From Lachnospiraceae bacterium (lineage in GTDB: Bacteria > Bacillota > Clostridia > Lachnospirales > Lachnospiraceae): a stretch of DNA of 43,550 nt. The stretch lies in contig JAILKT010000035.1 in assembly GCA_024693545.1 (NCBI GenBank), positions 1 to 43,550 on the forward strand. Direction: 5' to 3'. Both the position numbers and the translations under genes were made by a program. The notes below the pieces were generated by a model that was not told where the DNA came from, did no database searches, and was given only the letters and a program-made list of their open reading frames with translations. Shown in pieces: positions 34,550 to 42,603 of the stretch (within the stretch, counting starts at the first letter, position 1; every line of letters starts with the position of its first letter).

Positions 34550-34593
34550 GGGATTCGGGGCAGCGTCAGCTGACATGTTCGGAGCCGAATCCC
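34550..34593. terminator. Hairpin between convergent genes
   Basis: GGGATTCGG (34550-34558) pairs with CCGAATCCC (34585-34593), with a perfect inner palindrome GTCAGCTGAC (34565-34574). There is no T-run. It lies in the 74-base gap between the last polymer gene and clpX and may terminate or stabilise either transcript. Confidence 0.4.
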
Positions 34594-34612
34594 TGCGAAT
34601 ACCCGTGCACTT

Positions 34613-36097
34613 TCAGTGTGAACCGCCTTCACTTATGGGAGAGATGAGTGGCGAAGCGCCGTGAAGCTCGATCCTCGGTCCGCCCTTTGATTCGATGTAG
34701 TCCCGAGTGATGGTTACTCTTCCGATTGAGCGATCCTTGGGAATCTCATACATGATATCAAGCATGAACTCTTCGATAATGGACCGAAGTCCTCTGGCCC
34801 CGGTTTGCTTTTCGAGTGCTTTGTCGGCAATAGCCTCAAGTGCGTCGTTATCAAAGAAAAGCTCAACATCATCAAGGGCAAGGAGCTTTTGATACTGTTT
34901 AAGAATAGCATTTTTAGGCTCGCTCATGATCTTTACCAGCATATCCCTGTCAAGTCCGCTCAGAGTGTAGATGACGGGCAGACGACCGATAAACTCCGGG
35001 ATCATACCAAACTCACGGAGGTCTTCGTTATTAACGTGTGAAAGAACATCCTCTTCATCATATTTGTCCGAAAGAATACTGTTAAAACCGATTCCGCTTC
35101 CGGTAAGGAGCCTTTTTTTGATGATCTTATCCAGCTCAGGGAAGGCACCGCCGCAGATAAAGAGAATATTTTTAGTGTTTATCGTGGTCATGGGAACCAT
35201 GGCGTTTTTGCTTGTAGCCCCCACGGGAACCTGAACCTCCGCACCTTCAAGAATACGAAGTAATCCCTGCTGAACCGACTCGCCGCTGACATCACGGCTT
35301 GTCGTGTTCTTTTTCTTTGCGATCTTGTCAATCTCATCGATGAACACTATACCTGTTTCGGCACGTTCAACGTCGTTGTCGGCAGCCATAAGGAGTTTGG
35401 AGAGAACACTTTCCACATCGTCTCCGATATAGCCGGCTTCTGTGAGAGAAGTGGCATCGGTGATCGCAAGCGGAACGTTAAGTATGCGCGCAAGCGTCTG
35501 AACAAGATATGTTTTTCCGCATCCCGTAGGTCCGATCATCAGCATGTTTGATTTGCCGATCTCGATGTCGCCGACAGCGTCTTTTGTTACACGCTTATAA
35601 TGGTTATATACTGCAACCGATATAACCTTCTTGGCTTTCTCCTGACCTATGACATACTCATCAAGGGATTCCTTTATTTTATGAGGCGGGGGAAGTCTTC
35701 TGAAATCAAGTACGTGTGCTTCGTCTTCGGGGGTATCCGATTCTGTGTGCTTTTTCTTAAGACGCTGGCTTTTGGGAATATCGCCGATATATCCGATGTT
35801 GAATCCGAAAGGATTGAAACCGCCGTTCGGGTTATCGTTGCCTTTATCATTGTTTTTCCCCGTGGGACTCATATCCATGGGGAATCCGGGAATGTCACCG
35901 GTATTCATGAGATTGAACGTCTTTTGCATGCAGTCGGCGCATACGCAGAACGAGCCGGCCATCTTGAGAAGACGTCCTGTCTGACTTTCGGGCCTTCTGC
36001 ACATATAGCAGATGTCTTCGTAGTTGTTATCATCGTCATTTTTGATGATATCGTTGTTTTTGTCGTTGTTGTCAAAATTATTGTTTTTATCGTCCAT
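34613..36097 (-). CDS. clpX: ClpX-type AAA+ unfoldase, divergent form
   Basis: 494 residues; the usual length is about 420. The start codon at 36097 has AGGAG on the minus strand. An Asn/Asp-rich stretch of 28 residues comes before the zinc domain (Cys30-x2-Cys33 and Cys53-x2-Cys56), and a Gly/Asn-rich linker follows. The AAA domain has Walker A GPTGCGKT (Lys195), Walker B IVFIDEID and the pore loop GYIG. The ClpP-docking IGF loop (336-338) is present. The region that in well-studied ClpX carries the Arg-Lys-His pore loop reads VPVGATSKNAMVPMTT instead. It should unfold proteins for ClpP, but clpP is not adjacent. It follows the sugar transferase by 70 bases on the same strand. Confidence 0.9.
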   Translation of the reverse strand: MDDKNNNFDNNDKNNDIIKNDDDNNYEDICYMCRRPESQTGRLLKMAGSFCVCADCMQKTFNLMNTGDIPGFPMDMSPTGKNNDKGNDNPNGGFNPFGFNIGYIGDIPKSQRLKKKHTESDTPEDEAHVLDFRRLPPPHKIKESLDEYVIGQEKAKKVISVAVYNHYKRVTKDAVGDIEIGKSNMLMIGPTGCGKTYLVQTLARILNVPLAITDATSLTEAGYIGDDVESVLSKLLMAADNDVERAETGIVFIDEIDKIAKKKNTTSRDVSGESVQQGLLRILEGAEVQVPVGATSKNAMVPMTTINTKNILFICGGAFPELDKIIKKRLLTGSGIGFNSILSDKYDEEDVLSHVNNEDLREFGMIPEFIGRLPVIYTLSGLDRDMLVKIMSEPKNAILKQYQKLLALDDVELFFDNDALEAIADKALEKQTGARGLRSIIEEFMLDIMYEIPKDRSIGRVTITRDYIESKGGPRIELHGASPLISPISEGGSH

Positions 36098-36167
36098 GCA
36101 GATCTCCTAATATTCTGTTTGCCCGGGCATCACCGCGGTAAAACGTTGCGGGGGACCCGAAGCTTTT

Positions 36168-37589
36168 TTAATATGCGTTTTTATTGATAAATCCCTTAAA
36201 TATCGTGAGGAAGAGTATCTTTAAGTCAAGCCAGAGACTCCAGTTCTCGATGTAGTATAGGTCGTGGTCGATCCTGCCCGTAATGGAGGTGTCGCCGCGG
36301 AAACCGTTGATCTGAGCCCAACCGGTCATTCCGGGACGAACCTGGTGCTTGATCATATACCGGGGTATCTCTTCCTTAAACTGCTCAACGAACTGAGGAC
36401 GTTCGGGGCGCGGACCAACGAGGCTCATATCACCCTTAAGCACGTTGAAAAGCTGGGGAAGTTCGTCGAGGCTCGTTTTACGTATTATACGTCCGATACC
36501 TGTAACGCGTTTGTCTTTCCTGGTAGTCCATTCTTTTTTCTCGGATTCTTCATCCTGTACTTCCATGGAGCGGAATTTGTACATCCTGAAAGGTTTACCG
36601 GAGAGACCGACACGAACCTGAGAGTAAATAATGGGTCCCTTCGAGGTGCATTTGATCAGGATAGCGATGAGCACCATGGGTATGCTGAAAATCACGGTGG
36701 CAATCGTTCCGAGCAAAATGTCCGCAATCCTCTTAACCGAAGAATTGAAAAAATTGCTGAGAGGAACATTCCTTATGTTGATAACAGGAAGCCCGCCAAG
36801 GTCTTCGATGGCGGGAACGGAAGAAACCACATTGTTGTAGTCGGGAACAAACTTAGTATGAACTCCCGTCTTTTCACAGATCTTAACTATCTTTCCGAGT
36901 TTTCTGTATTCTTCGACATTGAGAGTAACGATGATCTCATCGATCATGTTCTCGTTTATGATGTCCTCAAGCCTGTTTATTTCTCCGCAAACCGTAATGC
37001 CGGACTTGCGGACGGGTCCGTAAAGATTGTCATCAAGGATCCCGAAGATCCTGTATCCCCATTCGGGATTGGCATTTATCCTGTCAATATAGCCCTGCGC
37101 CGAAGGGGAGTATCCCACGAGCAAAACATGACGCAGATTTTTCCCTTTTTTGATGATAAGGGAAAAAACACGGGAACTGAGGAATCTGTAAATAATCCCG
37201 AATAAAACGTTTATGATGGCAAAGATTATGTAGAACCATCTTGAAACATCCGACTGCTTCTGAATAAAAATTATGAAAGAGAAGTAGAAGATTCCGATGA
37301 GGTTCGCTTCTATAAGACTTCCTATTGTCTTAAACGTTTTGTGTGTACTGTAATGCTTATATAGCCCGCATATGTTATATATGATCAAATATCCCGGAAC
37401 AAGAGCTATAAGGTTCCTCAGATAATGAGAGAAGGTATAAAAGCGTTCTCCGGGAGCAAGCGACATAAAATCAAATACGGACGGGAATACATAGAAACGC
37501 AGTGGGTAAGTAAGCATGTATGCGCCTATGATCAAAAGTCCGTCAACTATTATATGAAGCCTGTTTATGGCTGCCTGTGTGTCTTTCAT
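36168..37589 (-). CDS. Undecaprenyl-phosphate sugar-1-phosphate transferase (WcaJ/WbaP-like)
   Basis: Starts polysaccharide chains by moving a hexose-1-phosphate from a UDP-sugar to undecaprenyl phosphate. 473 residues: four or five N-terminal membrane helices (about 12-135), a Rossmann-like CoA-binding-type domain ([18 protein letters not shown]), and then a C-terminal catalytic domain beginning [19 protein letters not shown]. That domain has the KFRSM motif, the catalytic-type Asp-Glu in [20 protein letters not shown], and LVGPRPERP. The sugar (glucose, galactose or other) is undecided. The ribosome binding site is poor: GAAAGGAAG lies 17 bases before the ATG. It may supply the first sugar for the polymer made by the cluster at 26905-34538. 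Confidence 0.92.
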   Translation of the reverse strand: MKDTQAAINRLHIIVDGLLIIGAYMLTYPLRFYVFPSVFDFMSLAPGERFYTFSHYLRNLIALVPGYLIIYNICGLYKHYSTHKTFKTIGSLIEANLIGIFYFSFIIFIQKQSDVSRWFYIIFAIINVLFGIIYRFLSSRVFSLIIKKGKNLRHVLLVGYSPSAQGYIDRINANPEWGYRIFGILDDNLYGPVRKSGITVCGEINRLEDIINENMIDEIIVTLNVEEYRKLGKIVKICEKTGVHTKFVPDYNNVVSSVPAIEDLGGLPVINIRNVPLSNFFNSSVKRIADILLGTIATVIFSIPMVLIAILIKCTSKGPIIYSQVRVGLSGKPFRMYKFRSMEVQDEESEKKEWTTRKDKRVTGIGRIIRKTSLDELPQLFNVLKGDMSLVGPRPERPQFVEQFKEEIPRYMIKHQVRPGMTGWAQINGFRGDTSITGRIDHDLYYIENWSLWLDLKILFLTIFKGFINKNAY

Positions 37590-37656
37590 TTGTTATTCTT
37601 ACAATTCTTCCTTTCAAAAACGTTCGTGCTTGTACAGCTGCGTTCCTTTTGTACCG

Positions 37657-37685
37657 ATTCTACAATAAGATGACTTTCAGCACAA
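37657..37685 (-). promoter_or_regulatory. Candidate promoter for the sugar transferase
   Basis: On the minus strand TTGTGC (37680-37685), 17 bases, then TAGAAT (37657-37662). It lies 68 bases before the start codon. The match is moderate. Confidence 0.4.
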
Positions 37686-37701
37686 TGTTTTTCGATTTTT
37701 C

Positions 37702-37729
37702 TTTACAGTTTTTTCACAGTCTAATCACA
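37702..37729 (+). promoter_or_regulatory. Three 11-bp-spaced direct repeats, response-regulator-like
   Basis: TTTACA (37702-37707), TTCACA (37713-37718) and ATCACA (37724-37729) recur with exact 11-base spacing, one helical turn. OmpR/PhoB-type regulators bind such arrays; the B. subtilis PhoP box is TT(A/C/T)ACA with about 5-base gaps. They lie in the divergent 247-base gap between the sugar transferase and the HtrA gene and could serve either. Confidence 0.5.
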
Positions 37730-37836
37730 CTTTCACGTTAGACTCGGAAATGTAAAAGAAATGGCAAACGAACCTAAATGCAGCATATCGCGAATGTTGC
37801 ACTACCATATAAGAAGAAAGACAGGTGACAATTATC

Positions 37837-39816
37837 ATGGAAGAAAATAATGAGATTATGACACAGAATCCGGTAATTGATACAGCAGACAGTGCAAACG
37901 CAGAGGTACAGGCAGCAACCGAACAGGCAGCAGGAGTGCAGGCGGCAACCGAACAGGCAGCAACCGAACAGGCAGCAGGAGTGCAGGCGGCAACCGAGCA
38001 GGCAGCGGGAGTGCAGGCGGCAACCGAACAGGCAGCGGGAGTGCAGGCAGCACCTGAACAGACAGCAGGAGTGCAGGCAGCAGCTGAGCAGGCAGCGGGA
38101 GTGCAGGCGGCAGCTGAGCAGGCAGCAGGAGTGCAGGCGGCAACCGAACAGGCAGCGGGAGTGCAGGCGGCAACTGAGCAGGCAGCGGGCGTCTGGGCAG
38201 CTCAAAATACAAATACACCGCAGTATCAGGGAAATTATGCGGGATGGCAGAACACAGCTCCCAATATGTATAACGGTTACAGGCAGGAAGGAGGGACGCC
38301 TTACGGATACGGTAATTCTATGTACGGAAACTATTATAATCCGAACAGTCCGATGCAGAACAGAATGCCTCCGTATATGACAGAACCTCAGCCTCAACCC
38401 GAAAAGAAGAAGCATATATTCAGAAAAAAGCATCCGGTACTTGTCAAAGTATTAGAGGCTGTCGTTTTCGGATTGGTAGCTGCGCTTGCTTTCATAGGAT
38501 GTAATTATATCTATGGGTACTTCTTCCCCGAAGATGCCGAAAAATACAATGTTGTTCAAATAGCAAAGGAGTCTGTTGCCGACGGTACAGACGAAGTTAA
38601 GACGGTCGAGACGATCGAAACCGTGATCACATCAAATTCCGATGTGTCGAAAATTGTTGAGAAAGTTGCACCGGCAATCGTGCAGATTGATTGCATGTTT
38701 AACTCAACAAGTTATTTCGGATCTTATCAGACACCCGGTGCCGGTTCCGGAATCGTAATAAAAAAGACAGATAAAGAACTGCTTATTGCAACGAACAATC
38801 ATGTTGTTGAGGGAGCAGTTTCGATAAAGATCACATTTACCGACGGAACAACGGCTTCGGCTGAAATCAAGGGAACGGATTCTGTTGCGGATCTGGCTGT
38901 TGTGTCCATAGACATTACAACTCTTGATAAGGATTTTGTTGATTCTGTTACTGTTGCGAAACTCGGAAGCTCGGATGATGTCAGAGTAGGACAGATGGCT
39001 ATTGCGATCGGTAATGCCATGGGATACGGACAGTCCACGACGGTTGGTTATATAAGTGCTAAAGACAGAGAAGTGACCATTGACGGAACGAAGATGATCC
39101 TGATACAGACCGATGCTGCCATAAATCCCGGAAACAGTGGCGGAGCTCTTATAAACGTCAGCGGAGAAGTGATCGGAATCAATTCGGTCAAGTTCTCTTC
39201 CGCAGCTGTTGAGGGAATGGGCTTCGCAATCCCCATCTCGAGAGCACAACAGATACTTGACGAACTTGGGAACAGAGAAGCACTTGCACCCGAAGAAAAA
39301 GGATATCTGGGCGTTCATGTTCAGACCGTAACATCGGCGATCGCGCAGGCATATAAGTGGCCTATGGGTGTTTATGTTGCGGAAGTGGATCCGGGATTGG
39401 CTGCGGAGACATCCGGAATCGAAATAGGTGATATCATAATACGTGTTAATGCGGTAACCGTATCGACTACAACGGATCTGAGGACGGCGATAAGCTCCTA
39501 CAGAGCAGGAACAGAGGTTAAGATCACGGTTATGAGACTTGTTGACAATGAATTTGTAGAGAAAGAGATTGAAGTGGTTCTCGGGAATGAACCTGAACCT
39601 GAGGAAGAACCTGCGGAAGAAACAGCAGAAGAACCCGCAGAGCAACCGGAGGAGTCGGGCGAAGAAACAAATCCCGAGGCACCCATAGTCTCCCCGAAGG
39701 ATGGTCTCCCCGAGAATCCGGAAACTCAGACCGAGCCGTACACATCGGAAGAAATACCCGATTATTTTGATCCGTTTAAAGACTTGGAAGACATGTTTCC
39801 CTTCTATGAATGGTAA
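37837..39816 (+). CDS. htrA: HtrA/DegP-type serine protease with PDZ domain and long repeat N-terminus
   Basis: Surface quality-control protease. ATG 37837 is chosen for AGGTGA 8 bases before it; GTG 37825 is an alternative. The 659-residue product has, in order: an Ala/Gln/Glu repeat tract (24-118), a Tyr/Pro/Asn-rich stretch, one membrane helix (about 206-232), the trypsin-like domain and one PDZ domain (about 485-585). The protease domain carries His322 in NNHVVEG, Asp352 in VADLAVV and Ser434 in GNSGGAL. The tail is acidic and proline-rich. Everything before the helix, about 205 residues, should be cytoplasmic, longer than in the common Gram-positive HtrA. Cleavage targets are misfolded exported proteins. 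A strong terminator follows. Confidence 0.93.
   Translation: MEENNEIMTQNPVIDTADSANAEVQAATEQAAGVQAATEQAATEQAAGVQAATEQAAGVQAATEQAAGVQAAPEQTAGVQAAAEQAAGVQAAAEQAAGVQAATEQAAGVQAATEQAAGVWAAQNTNTPQYQGNYAGWQNTAPNMYNGYRQEGGTPYGYGNSMYGNYYNPNSPMQNRMPPYMTEPQPQPEKKKHIFRKKHPVLVKVLEAVVFGLVAALAFIGCNYIYGYFFPEDAEKYNVVQIAKESVADGTDEVKTVETIETVITSNSDVSKIVEKVAPAIVQIDCMFNSTSYFGSYQTPGAGSGIVIKKTDKELLIATNNHVVEGAVSIKITFTDGTTASAEIKGTDSVADLAVVSIDITTLDKDFVDSVTVAKLGSSDDVRVGQMAIAIGNAMGYGQSTTVGYISAKDREVTIDGTKMILIQTDAAINPGNSGGALINVSGEVIGINSVKFSSAAVEGMGFAIPISRAQQILDELGNREALAPEEKGYLGVHVQTVTSAIAQAYKWPMGVYVAEVDPGLAAETSGIEIGDIIIRVNAVTVSTTTDLRTAISSYRAGTEVKITVMRLVDNEFVEKEIEVVLGNEPEPEEEPAEETAEEPAEQPEESGEETNPEAPIVSPKDGLPENPETQTEPYTSEEIPDYFDPFKDLEDMFPFYEW
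37906..38190 (+). repeat. Coding 30-bp minisatellite in the htrA N-terminus
   Basis: About 9.5 copies of a 30-base unit encode VQAATEQAAG and close variants (T to A or P; Q-A to Q-T). One copy carries a 15-base half-unit insertion (ATEQA). The 285-base tract stays in frame. High identity among units points to recent or ongoing copy-number change. Confidence 0.95.
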
Positions 39817-39885
39817 ATACCGGCAGAAGTAAAGAAGATATGCTTTCCTTTTTCGAATAGAAAATATCAGCAAGCGGAATGATAA

Positions 39886-39923
39886 AAGACTCCGAGCCAT
39901 GACAGATCGTGGCACGGAGTCTT
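39886..39923 (+). terminator. Rho-independent terminator after htrA
   Basis: AAGACTCCG (39886-39894) pairs with CGGAGTCTT (39915-39923), and the inner GCCA/TGGC extends it. CTTTTTA follows. It lies in the 314-base gap 39817-40130, which otherwise holds a promoter for the next gene. Confidence 0.85.
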
Positions 39924-40014
39924 CTTTTTATGAAAAGGCGTTCAGATCGCAGAGCGGGAAACAACAGGTAAATATACAGCGACTGACGATCCTGCGGGTG
40001 CATGTCCGGGAGGC

Positions 40015-40042
40015 TTGCATGTGCTAAAGAATAGGGTATAAT
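40015..40042 (+). promoter_or_regulatory. Promoter for the histidine phosphatase gene
   Basis: TTGCAT (40015-40020), 16 bases, then a perfect TATAAT (40037-40042). The start codon is about 90 bases downstream. Confidence 0.6.
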
Positions 40043-40130
40043 GTTTTTCGGAAAACAGAAAGAATAATGAGCCGTCCGCTTTGACGAAGTCTGGGGGCAG
40101 GGTTCACATCAATGCAAACGGGGAACATTT

Positions 40131-40691
40131 ATGAATAACAGGATTTTTATTACAAGACACGGTGAATCGATTTGGAATGTAGAAAAAAGGGTACAGGGGA
40201 TCACCGATATGCCGCTCACGCCGAAAGGAATAGAAATGGCGAAGAATCTCGGGATGAGACTTAAAGAAGACAATCCCGGAATCGATCTTATCATCGGATC
40301 CACACTGAACCGTGCGGATGAAACAGCACGCATAATTAGCGAGATTACAGGCATTCCGAGGGAACGCGAGCCGCGTCTTATAGAACAGAACTTTGGCGAG
40401 TATGAAGGTCATGAGTATGCGAAGTATCCGGGAGTATTCCATGAGGTAAAAAAGCAGTTTGCCTGCGATTATAACGGAGGAGAGTCTATGCTCAGACTCG
40501 GACAACGCATATTCAATCTCCTTGACGAGCTGAAAGAACGTCAGATCAGGGAAAACAAAACATTCCTTTTGGTGACACACGGTGGAGTAGTCAGAATGAT
40601 AACCGCGTATTTCAAGTCGATAACAAACGAGGAATTCAGCAGTGTGTCGATCGGAAACTGTGAACTGCGCGAATTTTTCTTCAACGAATAA
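40131..40691 (+). CDS. Histidine phosphatase (phosphoglycerate mutase-like) family protein
   Basis: 186 residues, ATG at 40131 with GGGGA 8 bases before it. The phosphohistidine motif TRHGES puts the catalytic His at residue 10. GEYEG holds the usual acidic residue and VTHGGVVR the second His, near 150. The acceptor loop RVQGITDMPLTPKG is typical. The size and lack of mutase-specific inserts fit a broad-specificity phosphatase (PhoE/CobC/GpmB-like) better than a glycolytic mutase, but the substrate cannot be read. It has its own promoter, and no cobalamin genes are near. Confidence 0.88.
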   Translation: MNNRIFITRHGESIWNVEKRVQGITDMPLTPKGIEMAKNLGMRLKEDNPGIDLIIGSTLNRADETARIISEITGIPREREPRLIEQNFGEYEGHEYAKYPGVFHEVKKQFACDYNGGESMLRLGQRIFNLLDELKERQIRENKTFLLVTHGGVVRMITAYFKSITNEEFSSVSIGNCELREFFFNE

Positions 40692-40762
40692 GGTATGCCC
40701 GGTCACTGTACTTTTCGGCACAGTGCATATGAGCGAGCGGTGAAAAGGATGCTCACGAACGC

Positions 40763-40791
40763 TTTACTTTTGACGTGGGTTGGTGTATCAT
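40763..40791 (+). promoter_or_regulatory. Candidate serS promoter
   Basis: TTTACT (40763-40768), 17 bases, then TATCAT (40786-40791), 69 bases before the start codon. The 168-base leader region shows no T-box elements. Confidence 0.4.
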
Positions 40792-40859
40792 GACCCGTGA
40801 ATCGACAGCGAAGCAATGCCCGATCGGTAAAGATAATATATCAGGAGGATTGATGATCA

Positions 40860-42143
40860 ATGATAGATATTAAATTTTTAAGAGAAGAGCCTGAAAAAGT
40901 AAGACAGAATATTCGCAACAAGTTCCAGGACAGTAAACTTCCGCTTGTTGATGAAGTGATCGAGCTTGATGCGCAGAGACGTAAGACCCAGCAGTCGGCC
41001 GATGACCTCCGTCAGAAGAGAAATTCGATTTCCAAGCAGATCGGCGGTCTTATGGCTAAAGGACAAAAAGAAGAGGCAGAAAACCTTAAAAAGCAGGTTT
41101 CCGAGTTCTCGGACGAGCTTGCCGCGCTTGAAGCAGAGCAGACACGTCTTGAGGAAGAAGTAACAAAGAGAATGATGATCATTCCCAATATCATTGATCC
41201 ATCCGTTCCTATCGGCAAGGATGATTCCTGCAACGTTGAGATTGAAAAATTCGGTGAGCCCCTGGTTCCTGATTTTGAGATCCCTTATCACACGGACATC
41301 ATGGAAAAGCTTCACGGTCTTGATCTTGATGCAGCGAGACGTGTTGCCGGAAACGGATTCTATTATCTGATCGGTGACATTGCACGTCTTCATTCGGCAT
41401 GTATTTCGTATGCACGTGATTTCATGATCGACAGAGGATTTACGTATGTGGTTCCTCCTTTCATGATCAGAAGCAATGTTGTTACAGGTGTAATGAGCTT
41501 TGCCGAGATGGATGCAATGATGTACAAGATCGAGGGCGAAGATCTCTATCTTATCGGTACATCCGAGCATTCGATGATCGGTCGTTATATTGATACTATC
41601 GTTGAGGAAGATTCGCTTCCTCATACACTTACAAGTTATTCACCCTGCTTCCGAAAGGAAAAGGGAGCACATGGCATAGAGGAACGTGGTGTATACAGAA
41701 TCCACCAGTTTGAAAAGCAGGAGATGATCGTTATCTCGAAGCCCGAGGAAAGCATGATCTGGTATGACAAGCTTTGGAAGAACACAGTCGATCTCTTCCG
41801 CAGCATGGATATCCCTGTTCGTACCCTTGAGTGCTGCTCGGGAGACCTGGCCGATCTTAAGGTTAAGTCATGTGATGTTGAGGCATGGTCACCCCGACAG
41901 AAGAAGTACTTCGAAGTCGGAAGCTGTTCAAACCTCGGAGATGCTCAGGCAAGACGTCTCGGAATCAGAGTCGTAAGCAGCGACGGACGTAAGTACTTCG
42001 CTCATACGCTTAACAATACGGTTGTCGCTCCGCCCAGAATGCTTATAGCACTTCTTGAGAACAATCTCAATGAGGACGGGTCGGTACGTATTCCCGAAGT
42101 GCTTCGTCCTTATATGGGCGGAAAAGAGCTCATCACGCCCTGA
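40860..42143 (+). CDS. serS: Seryl-tRNA synthetase with archaeal-like active-site motifs
   Basis: Charges tRNA-Ser. The ATG at 40860 has AGGAGG at 40843-40848. 427 residues: an N-terminal antiparallel coiled-coil tRNA arm (about 30-100) and then the class II core. The serine-binding loop reads LIGTSEHSMIG (bacterial enzymes usually PTAEV), motif 2 is FRKEKGAHGIEERGVYRIHQFEKQE, and motif 3 includes GSCSNLGDAQARRLGIR and NNTVVAPPRMLIALLENN. KPEES after motif 2 and TSEH are features I associate with archaeal SerRS and with a second SerRS in some clostridia. The core is complete, so it should be active. Whether this is the only SerRS of the genome cannot be told here. Confidence 0.93.
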   Translation: MIDIKFLREEPEKVRQNIRNKFQDSKLPLVDEVIELDAQRRKTQQSADDLRQKRNSISKQIGGLMAKGQKEEAENLKKQVSEFSDELAALEAEQTRLEEEVTKRMMIIPNIIDPSVPIGKDDSCNVEIEKFGEPLVPDFEIPYHTDIMEKLHGLDLDAARRVAGNGFYYLIGDIARLHSACISYARDFMIDRGFTYVVPPFMIRSNVVTGVMSFAEMDAMMYKIEGEDLYLIGTSEHSMIGRYIDTIVEEDSLPHTLTSYSPCFRKEKGAHGIEERGVYRIHQFEKQEMIVISKPEESMIWYDKLWKNTVDLFRSMDIPVRTLECCSGDLADLKVKSCDVEAWSPRQKKYFEVGSCSNLGDAQARRLGIRVVSSDGRKYFAHTLNNTVVAPPRMLIALLENNLNEDGSVRIPEVLRPYMGGKELITP

Positions 42144-42163
42144 TAAAAATCATGATAGACCTC

Positions 42164-42353
42164 GCGGACGGAGATATATGCCGGCGCGCTCGGGGGTGAG
42201 ATGAACTAAACCCTCGCTGCCAGGTATATTTCTCCGCAAACACGACCGAGAAAAAGCGCCCGGTCTATCGTTTGCCGGAGAAACACACCGGCGCGCTCGG
42301 GGATGGGTTGAAACAAAACCCGAGCGGACGGAGATATATGCCGGCGCGCTCGG
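42164..42353. repeat. Exact 30-bp direct repeats and related units after serS
   Basis: The 30-base sequence from GCGGACGGAG to CGGCGCGCTCGG occurs exactly at 42164-42193 and 42324-42353. CCGGCGCGCTCGGGG recurs at 42288-42302, followed by a block (GGATGGGTTGAAAC, then AAAACCC) that mirrors the block after the first copy. No reading frame is apparent. The 460-base gap 42144-42603 also holds a terminator and the promoter of the next gene. Confidence 0.85.
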
Positions 42354-42387
42354 CCTGAATGAAATATCAATACAAGTTAGGATTTAC

Positions 42388-42426
42388 AGCCCTTTCGTTT
42401 CGAGTAATTTCGAAACGCGAAGGGCT
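42388..42426 (+). terminator. Hairpin terminator downstream of serS
   Basis: AGCCCTTTCG plus TTTCGA pairs with TCGAAACGCG plus AAGGGCT across a 5-base loop with a small bulge. ATTTCT follows. It lies beyond the repeats, 245 bases after the serS stop. Confidence 0.7.
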
Positions 42427-42530
42427 ATTTCTATATGCGCCGAGAGTTCCATACGACATCCTAATGAAATGTTATCAATTCCGGTAGCATAAATACGATG
42501 AAAGGGGGGATTGTACTTGAAACAGAAATC

Positions 42531-42579
42531 TTCCCAAAAATAAAAATTATTTGATTTTGGGAAATAGAAATAGCATAAT
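42531..42579 (+). promoter_or_regulatory. Promoter overlapped by an inverted repeat
   Basis: TTGATT (42551-42556), 17 bases, then CATAAT (42574-42579) forms a promoter for the ATPase gene. TTCCCAAAA (42531-42539) and TTTTGGGAA (42555-42563) are perfect inverted repeats whose right arm overlaps the -35, an arrangement expected of an operator. Confidence 0.5.
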
Positions 42580-42603
42580 AATGTTAAAGTAGCGTGAGTG
42601 CTT

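Noticed and set aside
34560-34600. tRNA-like T-arm (TTCGGAGCCGAATCCC)
   Set aside because: No cloverleaf can be built around it, and it is accounted for by the hairpin between convergent genes.
36264-37205. Plus-strand open frame of 313 codons opposite the sugar transferase
   Set aside because: The minus strand encodes a full, motif-complete transferase; the opposite frame has no family features.
38704-39915. Long minus-strand open frame of 403 codons opposite htrA
   Set aside because: It mirrors the codon pattern of the well-supported protease gene, shows no recognisable domain and has no convincing start site.
40704-40725. CACTGT/ACAGTG hairpin as a terminator of the histidine phosphatase gene
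   Set aside because: The stem is only 6 bp, the loop is long and there is no T-run.
42498-42554. 18-codon open frame (MKGGIVLETEIFPKIKII)
   Set aside because: It has no clear ribosome binding site, overlaps the inverted repeat and promoter of the ATPase gene, and matches nothing I recognise.
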